Below are positions 47,558 through 56,474 of a DNA stretch of 64,000 bases, in pieces. Under the pieces are notes generated by a model. That model saw only the letters and a program-made list of their open reading frames with translations. It had not been told where the DNA came from and searched no databases. Position 1 is the stretch's first letter. Each line of letters begins with the position of its first letter. The DNA comes from Phycisphaerae bacterium. Its GTDB lineage: Bacteria > Planctomycetota > Phycisphaerae > Phycisphaerales > UBA1924. The stretch lies in assembly GCA_016794925.1 (NCBI GenBank), contig JAEUIW010000016.1, positions 1-64,000 of the forward strand. Reading direction: 5' to 3'. The position numbers were made by a program, and so were the translations under genes.

Positions 47558-48757
47558 TCAGCCCCGGTCGTACAGCCGTCGCACGCGTACGCCCCGGGCC
47601 CGGTGCGGCTCGCTGGACCGCCACATCGCCTCCTCGTGCCAGTCGCTGCTGAGCAGCGCCACGTCGCCCGCCCGCAGCCGGTCGGGCGGGATGATCTCAA
47701 AGCCGTAGCGGCTCCCGCGCACGCGGTCGTCCACGATCCCCGCCACCGGGACGCGGAACGACCCCGGATCCTGGAGCAGGAGCCGGGTGTGATGCCCCGC
47801 GCCCCACAGGTACACGTACTTCGCACCCGCCGCGGCCAGCTCAGCCGTCGCCTCGCGCACCAGCGCCGACCGGCCCGCGTCGATGGCCCGGCGTGACACG
47901 GGTGGGCTGTGCCAGTCGTCCCACAGCCACGCCAGCAGTCCCTCCCGCGTCGGGCCTTCTTCCGCGAGCGCCGTTTCGATCGCGGTTCGGCCCACCGCGT
48001 GCCCGACGTCCGACAGCGCATCGCGCACCCCGGCACGGATGTCCTCCGGGCGCGCGCTCGGCGGCAAGCCGCGCCATTCGTGAGTCAGCAGCCGTGACAC
48101 GATCTCCGCCTGGTCGGGGGAGGAGCGTGCGGGGCGGCTTTCGTCGCGTCCGGTGTGGCGATAAAGAACGTCGGGAACGGATCCCACCCGCGCCGTTCTG
48201 GAGAGCCGCAGCCACAGCTCGAAGTCCTGGGCTCGCTCCAGGCTCTCGTCGTAGCCCCCCGCCTCCAGCACCGCCGAGCGACGCAGCATCATGCTCCCGT
48301 GCGCGAGCGGGTTGCCCAGCAGCAAGCGCCAGCGCAGGCACCGCTCGTCGGTGGGGGGAAAGACCCGCGAGAAGACCCTGCCGCCCGGGTCGGCCAGCTC
48401 CCACGCCGACCCGATCGCCGCCAGCCTCGGCCGGTCTTCCATGGCACGCACCTGGAGCGCGATGCGCTCGGGCGGGCACCAATCGTCGGCGTCCATGCGG
48501 GCGACGAGTTCATGCTTGGCGGCGCGCAAGGACGCGTTCAGCGCCGCGGCCAGGTGCGGCCGCGCGAGCTCGATCACGCGCACGCGGTCGTCCCGGGCGG
48601 CCAGGGCCGCCGCGCTCGCCCGGGCGGAGTCGTCGGCCCCGTTGAGAACGATCATCACGTCCAGGTCGGCATGGGTCTGCGCCAGGATCGCGCCCGCCGC
48701 GGACCGCAGGCCGGGCGCGGCGCGCGCGACGGGGAGTGAGACGCTGACGCCTCCCAT
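47558..48757 (-). CDS. GT2 glycosyltransferase with C-terminal GxGxHT module
   Basis: A 399-residue protein. Residues 1-230 are a GT2 glycosyltransferase (VSLPVARAAPGLRSAAGAIL, ARMDADDWCPPERI with D-x-D, GNPLAHGSMMLRRSAV, ERAQDFELWLRL). The C-terminal module starts at residue 319 with GAGHHT, then AGIVDDR, ALLSSDWHEEAM and VRVRRLY. It is the same module as in two GT4 proteins of this region although the catalytic fold is different. Convergent with the GT4 gene before it, four bases apart. No Shine-Dalgarno sequence is visible before the ATG. Confidence 0.85.
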   Translation of the reverse strand: MGGVSVSLPVARAAPGLRSAAGAILAQTHADLDVMIVLNGADDSARASAAALAARDDRVRVIELARPHLAAALNASLRAAKHELVARMDADDWCPPERIALQVRAMEDRPRLAAIGSAWELADPGGRVFSRVFPPTDERCLRWRLLLGNPLAHGSMMLRRSAVLEAGGYDESLERAQDFELWLRLSRTARVGSVPDVLYRHTGRDESRPARSSPDQAEIVSRLLTHEWRGLPPSARPEDIRAGVRDALSDVGHAVGRTAIETALAEEGPTREGLLAWLWDDWHSPPVSRRAIDAGRSALVREATAELAAAGAKYVYLWGAGHHTRLLLQDPGSFRVPVAGIVDDRVRGSRYGFEIIPPDRLRAGDVALLSSDWHEEAMWRSSEPHRARGVRVRRLYDRG

Positions 48758-48887
48758 ATCGCGGCCTCATCGGCCGGACCCCGCCTTCGCGGCCAAATTC
48801 TGCCGAGCGCCCCTCGCTCCGTCCGATACCACCTCTCAAGGGGGACTCCCCGTTCCGCTCACGCCCTCGATTCCCGGAGTGTGCGCC

Positions 48888-49628
48888 ATGAGCACCGTCC
48901 GTGCGTCCGCCCCATCTGCTTCGATCTTCCCTGGTGCGACGACCATTCAACCGGAGGGCGTGACGCCCAAGCCCGACCGCCGCTACACCACCGAGTTCCG
49001 CTACACGGACCGTGACGGCAAGGCTCGCTACGTCGCGATCAAGTACGCTCCCCTGCTCACGGGTTCCGTCCTGGACGTCGGGTGCGATCGGGCCCGCCTG
49101 CGCACGCACCTGAGCGACGCGGTTCGATACACCGGGGTCGATCGGAGCCGCGACGGCGGCGCGGACGTCGCGGTGGATCTCGATCGCGATGAACTTCCCT
49201 TCGAGCCCGCTTCGTTCGACACGGTGCTCTGCACCGACGTTCTGGAGCACCTCGAACGTTGCCACGACGTGTTTGATCAACTCTGCCGCGCGGCGCGTCG
49301 GCACGTAATCGTGTCGCTTCCGAACCCGCTGCGGAACATGCTCGAGTCGCTGGTCGTGGGGCGCGCCGCGGTGAAGTACTACGGCCTGCCCGTTGAGGCG
49401 CCGGGCGATCGGCACCGGTGGTTCTTCGGCTTTGAGGATGCCGTCCGGTTCGTGTCCGAGCGCGGTCGGCGAGCGGGTTTCTCCGTCGAGCAGCTCGATT
49501 TCGAGCATCAGGCGCAGCTGTCGTGGCCGGCTCCGGCCGGCGCCGATATCTTCGCACACCCGAGCGTCCGGCCGGGGACCATGTGGTGCGTGCTGCGACG
49601 CGACCCCGGGCCGGGGGAGAGCCGTTGA
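48888..49628 (+). CDS. SAM-dependent methyltransferase
   Basis: A 246-residue class I methyltransferase. Motif I is VLDVGCDRARLRTHL (about residues 61-75), and the post-I acid and FDTVLCTDVLEHLER are typical of the Methyltransf_11 group. GGAG lies 8 bases before the ATG. It is followed by a GT4-methyltransferase fusion with a TTGA overlap. In this setting it most likely O-methylates a sugar or an acceptor lipid of the glycan. Substrate unknown. Confidence 0.87.
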   Translation: MSTVRASAPSASIFPGATTIQPEGVTPKPDRRYTTEFRYTDRDGKARYVAIKYAPLLTGSVLDVGCDRARLRTHLSDAVRYTGVDRSRDGGADVAVDLDRDELPFEPASFDTVLCTDVLEHLERCHDVFDQLCRAARRHVIVSLPNPLRNMLESLVVGRAAVKYYGLPVEAPGDRHRWFFGFEDAVRFVSERGRRAGFSVEQLDFEHQAQLSWPAPAGADIFAHPSVRPGTMWCVLRRDPGPGESR

Positions 49629-51595
49629 GCCGGCCTCCCGCCGCGATCGCCGATGCGCTCATCGTGACGCTGACGCGGGGCGGATCGCTCGCGGCCTGGC
49701 GCGACGCGGGCTTGCTGGAGCGCGAGTGGGCGCTGTACGCGCGGCTGGCCCGCCGCTACCCGTCGATTCTGCTGCTCAGTTACGGCGGCGCGGACGAGGA
49801 TGCGCTGGCCGCGGCGCTCGAGCCCCGGCCGGTCGTGATCCGGCCCGAGCGGGATGAGGACCAGTTCGCGTTCCTGGCGCGCGCGCCATCCGCGGTCGCC
49901 GCGGCCCTGCCGGGGATCGGTTCGGCCGTCGTGAGGACCAATCAGATGGAGGGGGGGGAGGCCGCGATCACGGTCGCGGCGGAGCTGCGTCGCCGGGGCG
50001 TGCGCGTGGGGCTCGTCGCGCGGGGCGGGTACGGCTGGTCGCGGTTCCGCGCCCGGGAATTCGGCCCCGATTCGCCGCAGGCGACCCGGGCGGCCGGCGA
50101 GGAAGGCGAGCTCTGCCGCGCCGCGGATGTGGTGATCGGCACGACGCGGTCGATGCTGGACGAGCTCTGCTGGCGGCACGCGTTCGCGCGCGCGCGGACG
50201 CGAGTCGTGCCCAACTACGTGCTCACCGATGCTTCGGTCGCGCCGATATCCGAACGTGAGCCGGGGATGGTCCTGTTCGCGGGACGGTTGGTTCCGCAGA
50301 AGCGGGTGGACCTGCTGCTCGATGCCGCGGCGTGCCTGCCCGCGCCGCTGCGGTCCACGACCCGCGTGCTCATCGTCGGATCGGGACCCGAGGAGAAGAG
50401 CCTCCGTGAGCGGGCCGCGAGGCTTGCGGGTGCGGGCGTACGCGTCGAGTTCCGAGCTCGCGCGCCGCATGCCGCGGTTCTCGAACTCATGCAGCGGTGC
50501 GCGGTGTTCGCGCAGTGCTCAGAGTTCGAGGGTCACCCCAAGACGGTGTTCGAGGCCATGAGCGTGGGCGCGCCGGTGCTGGTGACGCACACCCCGGGGC
50601 TGGGCGAGGCCGTCGTCCACGAGCACACCGGGCTGCGCGTCGAGCCCGACGTTCCGGGCGTGGCGGCGGGGCTGGCCCGTCTGCTCGCCGATGCGCGTCT
50701 CCGTGCGTCGCTCGGGACCGGGGCGGCCGCGTGGGCACGAGCCGAGTTGGGCGTCGATCGCATCGCCGCGCTCGAGGCGGAGGTCCACGCCGAGGCCCTG
50801 TCCGGCCCGCGCGGGAAAGAGCCGGGCGAGGCGGCGGCGGACCGTGCTCCGCCGGTCGCGCCGGTGCGATTCGAACCGGCGCTGCTGCAGGGCGACCCGG
50901 CTCATTCGGCGCGTCGATTCGCGGACTGCCTGCATGGCTTCGCCAAGCGGCTGCCGCCGCGGGCGCGCGCGGTGTTCGTCGCCGCGCTGGACGCGCCGCT
51001 CTACGCGATGCAGGGCGAGGCCGCCATCGCGGCCGAGGGCGGCTTGCACCCCAAGCACCGGCTCACGCGCTACCACGATTTCTTCGTTGAGCGACTCGGC
51101 CGCGGGGAGCGCGTCCTCGACCTTGGGTGCGGCGTGGGCGCGTTGGCGTTGGCCATGCAGGTTCGGGCCGGCGCGCGCGTCACGGGCATGGACTGGTCGG
51201 AGAAGAACCTCCATCGCTGCCGCGCGGCGGAGGCCGCGGCGGGGCTCGATCGGGCGTTGACGTGGCTCCGGGGCGACATCACGGTCGATCGGGCGCCCGG
51301 TGGCTTCGACACGGTGGTGCTGTCGAACGTGCTGGAGCACCTGCGCGAGCGGCCCGCCTTGCTCCGGCGTTACCGTGACTGGTACGGCGCGAGACGGTTC
51401 CTGATCCGCGTCCCGGCCTTTGACCGGGAGTGGCGCGTCCCCTGGAAGAAGGAGTTGGGAGTGGAATGGCGGCTCGACGACACGCACGAGACCGAGTACA
51501 CCGAGGGATCGCTCAGGTCCGAGCTGACGGAGGCCGGTTTGGCCGTTTCCGAGCTGATCATCCGGTGGGGTGAGATCTGGTGCGTCGCCGAGTGA
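49625..51595 (+). CDS. GT4 glycosyltransferase fused to a methyltransferase
   Basis: A 656-residue fusion. The first ~400 residues are a GT4 glycosyltransferase (MVLFAGRLVPQKRVDLLLDAA near 215-235, VGSGPEEKSLRERA, QCSEFEGHPKTVFEAMSVG). After a Pro/Ala linker a class I methyltransferase occupies about 440-656 (VLDLGCGVGALALAM near 497, FDTVVLSNVLEHLRE). TTG 49625 overlaps the stop of the upstream gene and follows GGGGAG, so it is preferred to the frame start at 49523. The fusion suggests that one enzyme adds a sugar and methylates it or its neighbour, for example to cap a chain. Confidence 0.85.
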   Translation: MSRPPAAIADALIVTLTRGGSLAAWRDAGLLEREWALYARLARRYPSILLLSYGGADEDALAAALEPRPVVIRPERDEDQFAFLARAPSAVAAALPGIGSAVVRTNQMEGGEAAITVAAELRRRGVRVGLVARGGYGWSRFRAREFGPDSPQATRAAGEEGELCRAADVVIGTTRSMLDELCWRHAFARARTRVVPNYVLTDASVAPISEREPGMVLFAGRLVPQKRVDLLLDAAACLPAPLRSTTRVLIVGSGPEEKSLRERAARLAGAGVRVEFRARAPHAAVLELMQRCAVFAQCSEFEGHPKTVFEAMSVGAPVLVTHTPGLGEAVVHEHTGLRVEPDVPGVAAGLARLLADARLRASLGTGAAAWARAELGVDRIAALEAEVHAEALSGPRGKEPGEAAADRAPPVAPVRFEPALLQGDPAHSARRFADCLHGFAKRLPPRARAVFVAALDAPLYAMQGEAAIAAEGGLHPKHRLTRYHDFFVERLGRGERVLDLGCGVGALALAMQVRAGARVTGMDWSEKNLHRCRAAEAAAGLDRALTWLRGDITVDRAPGGFDTVVLSNVLEHLRERPALLRRYRDWYGARRFLIRVPAFDREWRVPWKKELGVEWRLDDTHETEYTEGSLRSELTEAGLAVSELIIRWGEIWCVAE

Positions 51596-51619
51596 GCCGG
51601 GGGGCTCGCACCGTCAGGT

Positions 51620-51652
51620 GGGGGGCGGGGATCGGGTGGGGGTGGGGGCGGG
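51620..51652 (+). repeat. G-rich tract upstream of methyltransferase gene
   Basis: Six runs of three or more Gs (6, 4, 3, 5, 5, 3) in 33 bases, in the 155-base gap between two same-strand genes. Able to form a quadruplex in the sense strand and its RNA. Confidence 0.8.
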
Positions 51653-51665
51653 TCTTCGGCCCGAA

Positions 51666-51693
51666 TAAACCGCACCGTCGGAATAGCCGATAC
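51666..51693 (+). promoter_or_regulatory. Sigma28 (FliA)-like promoter
   Basis: TAAA (51666-51669) and GCCGATAC (51686-51693) are separated by 16 bases. The FliA consensus is TAAA-N15-GCCGATAA, so 11 of 12 core bases match with the spacer one base long. It lies 57 bases before the GTG at 51751. A single match with non-ideal spacing is suggestive only. Confidence 0.4.
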
Positions 51694-51705
51694 AGCAGCA
51701 TCTGC

Positions 51706-51719
51706 ACGGGCGTGCCCGT
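51706..51719. promoter_or_regulatory. 14-base palindrome, possible operator
   Basis: ACGGGC-GT-GCCCGT is a near-continuous dyad located 12 bases after the sigma28-like -10 element and 31 bases before the GTG. Position fits an operator or a leader hairpin. Confidence 0.4.
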
Positions 51720-51750
51720 CCCGGCGCAGCGTTGAACGGGAGCCCCACGC

Positions 51751-52554
51751 GTGACAACCCTTGCCGCCGATCGATCGATTCAACATGCCGACCCTTCGGC
51801 GCGCGCGTCGGTCGCGCCGCCCGAGCACTACGGTCTTCCGGCCGGTTACCGTCAGTTCGCCGTGAATTACACGGTGGACGAGAACCGCCGTCCGGAGCAC
51901 GGGGAGTACTGGACCCCGTCCCGGATCGCCATGAGCCACCGGTACCAGCGTCACGTGTATCGCTGGGCGGCGCGGCTGGTCACGAAGCTGGGCGCGAGAT
52001 CGGTGCTGGACGTGGGGTGCGGGCTGGGGACGAAGCTCGCCGAGCACATCCTGCCCCGCTGCGCGGACGTGCTCGGCCTGGACCAGGCCTCGGCCGTCGA
52101 GCGGGCGCGGGCGCGGTGCCCGGGCGCGAACTTCCGGGTGCTGGACCTCGACCGCCCCGCGCTGCGCGCGGACCGCACGTTCGACATGATCCTGTGCGTG
52201 GACGTGATCGAGCACCTGCTGGATCCCGACCCCGTTCTCCGGCTGATCCGGTCGTTCGCGTCGGCACGCACGCTGGCATTGTTCTCCACGCCTGATCGGG
52301 ATCGGGCCCGCGGCCGGGACAGCATGGGCGGCGAGAAGCCCGAGCACGTGCGTGAATGGACCGTCGCGGAATTCGACCGTTTTCTTCGCTCGCGCGGGTT
52401 CGCGCCGATGCGGACGCGTCTGCTGCCGCAGGACGACGCCAACCCGCGTCGGCTGCACGCGGCCGAGCGCGCGTTTGTCGAGGGGCGCGCCCGCCTGTCG
52501 GAGCTGTCCTGTCAGGCCGTCCTCTGCCGCGTGACTCCGCTGGTCGTCGGCTGA
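51751..52554 (+). CDS. SAM-dependent methyltransferase
   Basis: A 267-residue class I methyltransferase with motif I VLDVGCGLGTKLAEHI (about residues 85-100) and FDMILCVDVIEHLLDP (about 143-158). The stretch FSTPDRDRARGRDSMGG follows, as in Methyltransf_23-like glycan enzymes. Start GTG 51751 has GGGAG 8 bases upstream. Its upstream region is unusual, with a G-rich tract, a sigma28-like promoter and a palindrome. The 3' end overlaps the convergent GT-A-like gene by 43 bases. Confidence 0.87.
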   Translation: MTTLAADRSIQHADPSARASVAPPEHYGLPAGYRQFAVNYTVDENRRPEHGEYWTPSRIAMSHRYQRHVYRWAARLVTKLGARSVLDVGCGLGTKLAEHILPRCADVLGLDQASAVERARARCPGANFRVLDLDRPALRADRTFDMILCVDVIEHLLDPDPVLRLIRSFASARTLALFSTPDRDRARGRDSMGGEKPEHVREWTVAEFDRFLRSRGFAPMRTRLLPQDDANPRRLHAAERAFVEGRARLSELSCQAVLCRVTPLVVG

Positions 52555-53330
52555 GCCGAGTTCGGCGGCGGTGCGGCGGGGCTCTCGGCGGCCAGCCGGG
52601 CGCGCACGTCCGCGCGGATGGACTCCGGATCGGCGCGGGTCGAGAGCGATCCGGCCCGGGCGTGTTCGAAGGCCGCTCCGTACGAAACCGCATCCGAACT
52701 CGGCGCGCGGGCCGCGGCGAGCATGCCCGCGCACGCGAGGAGCAGCCGCGGCTCGCCGGGCAGCGAAGCGCTCCGTTCGAGCACACGCCGGCAGATCGGG
52801 AACTGCCGCTTCATCCAGCGGTGGTAGCCGAAGTGGAAGGACTGATGGTCGTTCGCGTAGCGGCAGTGCCAGGCGAGCGGCTCGTCGAAAATGCGCCAGA
52901 CCCGGGCGCGCTCCCGGGGCGGGGCCCGCAGCACGTTGTTGGCCCGATCCGGGAACAGCTGGCCGGGCGCGAAGGCCGCCCAGTCGAACTCAACGCCCTG
53001 GCTGTAGAGGTGGATCCCCATCATCGGTCCGCCGGTGAAGAAATCGTCCACCGGATGGGAGACTTTGAGTGCTCCTGTGGCCGCGATCCGCTCGACCATG
53101 AGCCGGACCGCGTCGGGCCGCGCGAGGACCATGTCGGCGTCGAGCCGGACCATGTACGCGGCGCCGCTGTCCTTGAACGTGCGGTACAGGCGGAGATTGG
53201 CCTCGGGTTCGGGGAGGTCGGAGATCACGTACTGCGAGCAGGGGATGTCCTGGCGCTGCACGCTGGCCCGACCGTGCTCGAAATCCGCCTCGCCGCAGTG
53301 CAGGGTGCCGATCAGAACGGGCTCGGGCAT
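52512..53330 (-). CDS. GT-A-like glycosyltransferase-related protein
   Basis: A 272-residue protein starting PVLIGTLHCGEADFEHG. The segment AAYMVRLDADMVLARPDA contains a D-x-D in the position of GT-A glycosyltransferases, and NDHQSFHFGYHRW resembles the C-terminal part of GT2-like or DUF-type glycosyltransferases. No exact family is recognised. The C-terminal 40 residues are low complexity and partly antisense to the convergent methyltransferase gene (43-base overlap). Its place in the glycan region supports a sugar-transfer role. Confidence 0.65.
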   Translation of the reverse strand: MPEPVLIGTLHCGEADFEHGRASVQRQDIPCSQYVISDLPEPEANLRLYRTFKDSGAAYMVRLDADMVLARPDAVRLMVERIAATGALKVSHPVDDFFTGGPMMGIHLYSQGVEFDWAAFAPGQLFPDRANNVLRAPPRERARVWRIFDEPLAWHCRYANDHQSFHFGYHRWMKRQFPICRRVLERSASLPGEPRLLLACAGMLAAARAPSSDAVSYGAAFEHARAGSLSTRADPESIRADVRARLAAESPAAPPPNSAQPTTSGVTRQRTA

Positions 53331-53601
53331 GGTGCGGGTCGCCTAATGGGGTGAGGGCGGGGGGCGGGGGGCGGGTGCTCCCGGGCAGCTCCAACCAGTT
53401 CCGGCGAGTCAGTATCGGCCCGGGCGGGATCGGTCCTGCACCGGGCCTCGGGCGCGGGCGGCCGGCGTCGGAAACTGTCCACGGACGGGAGATCGGGTCG
53501 ATGGAATGGGGGGTTCTCGTCGGGCGGCAGAGTTGGCGGACGCGCGGGCGCTGGGAGACGGTCGAGCCGGCCCGGGAACGAACTGTGCGGGACAAGCGGA
53601 G

Positions 53602-54438
53602 ATGCGCGCAATCCGGACGCCCACCATCGGAACGCCGATCGAGCCGCCCCCGAACGGCGCGCGCGGGGCGTGCGCGGGAGCGGAATCGGGCGCGCCCGGC
53701 GGCGTGGCGGGCGCGGAGCACGACCTGTCTTACTCGGTGCGCCGCGCCTTCGTTGACGCGTTCTTCGAACGCCGCGTGACGGCTCTGTCGCGGGGGTCGC
53801 GGGTGCTGGACCTGGGGGGGTTGAAGGGGGCCAAGCGGGGGCGTTTCAATCTCGCGGCGTACGACCTGCGGGTGACGGTGGCGAACATCTCGGCCCGGGC
53901 CGAGCCTGACGTGGTGTGCGATTCTGCGCGCGTGCCGCTGCCGGACGGGTCGTTCGACGCGGTCGTTCTCGGTGAGGTGGTGGAGCACCTGCACGATCCC
54001 GGAGCGACGATCACCGAGTGCGCGCGCCTGCTCCGTCGGGGCGGCGAATTCCTGGCGACCGCGCCGTTCATGTTCCGGATCCACCCGGATCCCATCGACG
54101 TGGGCCGGTACGCCCCAGATTGGTGGACGCGGACATTGGGCGGCGCGGGATTCGAGCGAATCGAGATCGAGCGGCAGGGGGCGATGCTCTCGGTGCTGGC
54201 CGAGATCGTTCGCGGCTGGGTGTATCACCTGGAGGGGCGGCGCGCGTTCTGGCCCGGTGCGCGGCCGCTGGCGCTTGACGGTGTGCGTTGGCTGAGGCGG
54301 CTGGCGGAGCGGTGGGAGGCGAGCCCGGAGTTCCGCGACCAGGAGTACTACGCCTCGTTCACGACCGGGCTGGGGGTCAGGGCCATCCGGGGCGGCCCGC
54401 GCGGCGATGCGCGCGCGAGCGGGGCGGTGGGCGCATGA
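53602..54438 (+). CDS. SAM-dependent methyltransferase
   Basis: A 278-residue methyltransferase of the Methyltransf_11 type. Motif I is VLDLGGLKGAKRGRF, shortened compared with the usual GxGxG, and FDAVVLGEVVEHLHDPG is clear (about residues 114-130). LLRRGGEFLATAPFMFRIHPDP follows, as in sugar O-methyltransferases. Start ATG 53602 is preferred for length, but the Shine-Dalgarno-like GCGGAG touches the start, so 53506 remains possible. The stop overlaps the next gene (ATGA), which encodes a tandem glycosyltransferase. Confidence 0.8.
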   Translation: MRAIRTPTIGTPIEPPPNGARGACAGAESGAPGGVAGAEHDLSYSVRRAFVDAFFERRVTALSRGSRVLDLGGLKGAKRGRFNLAAYDLRVTVANISARAEPDVVCDSARVPLPDGSFDAVVLGEVVEHLHDPGATITECARLLRRGGEFLATAPFMFRIHPDPIDVGRYAPDWWTRTLGGAGFERIEIERQGAMLSVLAEIVRGWVYHLEGRRAFWPGARPLALDGVRWLRRLAERWEASPEFRDQEYYASFTTGLGVRAIRGGPRGDARASGAVGA

Positions 54439-56474
54439 TCCCGGTCTATCTCTGCGACGGCGACGGCTGCGGCTGGGCGATCGACGAGGACGTGCGGTTG
54501 ACCCGTGCGGCGCTGGAGCGGACCGGTCTGGTGCGGTTCGTGAAGGAACCGGACGAGGCCCGCGTGATCCATGCGTGCTGGTGGGAGCCGCTCATGCGGC
54601 TGCCGTTCGAGCGTGTACGGGGGCGGCACGTCGTGTGCCACATGGTGGGCGAACCGGCGCGCTGCCTCGCCGAGCCGCCGTTCCAGGCCGCGATGGCGCG
54701 GGTGACGCACTGGATCGCGCAGTCCGCGCAGGCGTTCGAGCAACTGGCGTGGCTGGCGCCGTCGGCGGGGTTCGGGCTGTCGCGGATCCCGTACGCCGTG
54801 GACGTGGCGGAATTCGCGTCGGGCCCGGAGGCGGACGCGGGCGACCCCCTCGCCGCGGCATTGCGGGAACGAATTCCGTGCGGCGCGTACGTGGTCGCGA
54901 GCTTCCATCGCGACACCGCGGCGGCGGGCCTCGGGGCCGCGGGCGGGTCCAAACCGTCGGCGAAGCTGATCAAGGGGCCGGACGTGCTGGTCGAGATCCT
55001 GGCGCGGGCGCGGGAGCTGGGCGCGCCCGTCTTCGCGCTGCTGGCCGGCCCCCGCCGGCACTGGATCCGCGAGGCGTTGCGGCGACGCGAGGTTCCGTTC
55101 GCGTTCGTGGGGGAGCTCCGGGCCGGCGACGACCTCGACGTCAACGTGCTCCCTCGTCGCCGCATCGGCACGCTGTACCGGGCGGCGCACGCGCACGTCT
55201 GCACCTCGCGCTCCGAGGGCGGCCCGCGCGCGATCCTCGAGGCCGCGGCGGCGGGTCTCTCGCAGCTCTCGACGCCGGTGGGGCTGGCGCCGGACGTGCT
55301 CCGGCCCGAGTGCGTGTTCCGCGACGCGATCGAGGCCGCGGAGAAGCTCGCGCGCGACGCCCGGGACGGGTGGCTGCGCCGTCTCGCGCCGGTACACGCC
55401 CAGTCCGTGCGCGTGGAGCACACCGTTGACGCGAACGTGCCGCGCTTCGCGGAGCTGTACCAGGGCCTGGGAGTATCGGGCCCGGCGGCGCGGGCGCCGC
55501 GGGCCGCGCGCCCCGCCGGCGCGCGCGAGCGTCCCCGGCGCGTGTGCCTGTGGAACCACTTCACCCCCCCGCCCTGGGGCGGGGGCAACCAGTTCATGCT
55601 GGCGCTGCGGGGCGCGATGGAGCGAGCGGGCGTCGAGGTGACCGTCAACGGCGAGGATCACGAGCGCCGTCCCGCGACGGCGCACATCCTCAACAGCGTG
55701 CAGTTCGAGGTCGATCGCTTCCGGGCCGTCGTCCAGCCCGGCGGGGCCCGCGTCGTTCACCGCATCGACGGGCCCATCTCGGTGCTGCGCGGCACGCCGG
55801 ATTCACTCGAGCAGGATCGTCTCTGCTTCGCGCTCAACGCCCGGTACGCCACGGCCACGGTGATCCAATCGCGGCACACGTTGCGGTTCCTTACCGACAT
55901 GGGCTTCGAGCCGGTCCGGCCGGCGCTGATCACCAACGCGCCCGACCCGGCGAATTTCTTCCCGGCCGCGGCGCCGGCGCGCCCGGAGCACGGCGAGCCG
56001 CTGCGGATCATCGCCAGCGCCTGGTCGCCCAGCCCCGGCAAGGGGGCCGCGATCTACCAGTGGCTCGACGAGCATCTCGACCCGTCGCGATTCCGATTCA
56101 CGTTCGTCGGCAACTGCCCGGCCGTGTTGCGCCATGCGCGGGTGGTGCCGCCGCGGCCCAGCCGCGAGCTCGGGGAGCTGCTGCGCGAGCACCACGTGTA
56201 CCTCACCGCGTCGCGGAACGACCCCTGCTCCAACGCGCTGATCGAGGCGCTCTGCTGCGGGTTGCCGGCCCTGTACCTCGATTCCGGCGGGCACGCGGAG
56301 ATCGTCGGCGCGGGCGGGCTGCCGTTCACGCGCCCGTCCGAGATTCCCGCGGCGCTGGAGCGCCTGCGTGATCACCTGGCCGTCTATCGGAGGCTGATCC
56401 AACGGCCGGGGATCGACGCGATCGCGCGGGCGTATCTCGATCTGGCCCTGGGCGAGGCGCCGTACCGCGAATGA
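54435..56474 (+). CDS. Tandem GT4-GT4 glycosyltransferase
   Basis: A 679-residue protein with two GT-B-like units. The first (about residues 1-345) has KGPDVLVEILARAREL, a CTSRSEGGPRAILEAAAAG nucleotide-sugar segment near 255-273 and a short N-terminal lobe. The second (about 370-679) starts PPPWGGGNQFMLALRGAME and has IIASAWSPSPGKGAAIYQW and SRNDPCSNALIEALCCG near 593-609. Both donor-site segments look intact, so it may add two sugars in succession. It is flanked by ATGA overlaps on both sides, tying the methyltransferase, this enzyme and the next GT4 into one translational unit. Confidence 0.82.
   Translation: MIPVYLCDGDGCGWAIDEDVRLTRAALERTGLVRFVKEPDEARVIHACWWEPLMRLPFERVRGRHVVCHMVGEPARCLAEPPFQAAMARVTHWIAQSAQAFEQLAWLAPSAGFGLSRIPYAVDVAEFASGPEADAGDPLAAALRERIPCGAYVVASFHRDTAAAGLGAAGGSKPSAKLIKGPDVLVEILARARELGAPVFALLAGPRRHWIREALRRREVPFAFVGELRAGDDLDVNVLPRRRIGTLYRAAHAHVCTSRSEGGPRAILEAAAAGLSQLSTPVGLAPDVLRPECVFRDAIEAAEKLARDARDGWLRRLAPVHAQSVRVEHTVDANVPRFAELYQGLGVSGPAARAPRAARPAGARERPRRVCLWNHFTPPPWGGGNQFMLALRGAMERAGVEVTVNGEDHERRPATAHILNSVQFEVDRFRAVVQPGGARVVHRIDGPISVLRGTPDSLEQDRLCFALNARYATATVIQSRHTLRFLTDMGFEPVRPALITNAPDPANFFPAAAPARPEHGEPLRIIASAWSPSPGKGAAIYQWLDEHLDPSRFRFTFVGNCPAVLRHARVVPPRPSRELGELLREHHVYLTASRNDPCSNALIEALCCGLPALYLDSGGHAEIVGAGGLPFTRPSEIPAALERLRDHLAVYRRLIQRPGIDAIARAYLDLALGEAPYRE

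Noticed and set aside
48822..48829. Second sigma28-like element (TCCGATAC) upstream of the methyltransferase at 48888
   Set aside because: No TAAA-like element at 15-16 bases upstream; the -10 half alone is not informative.
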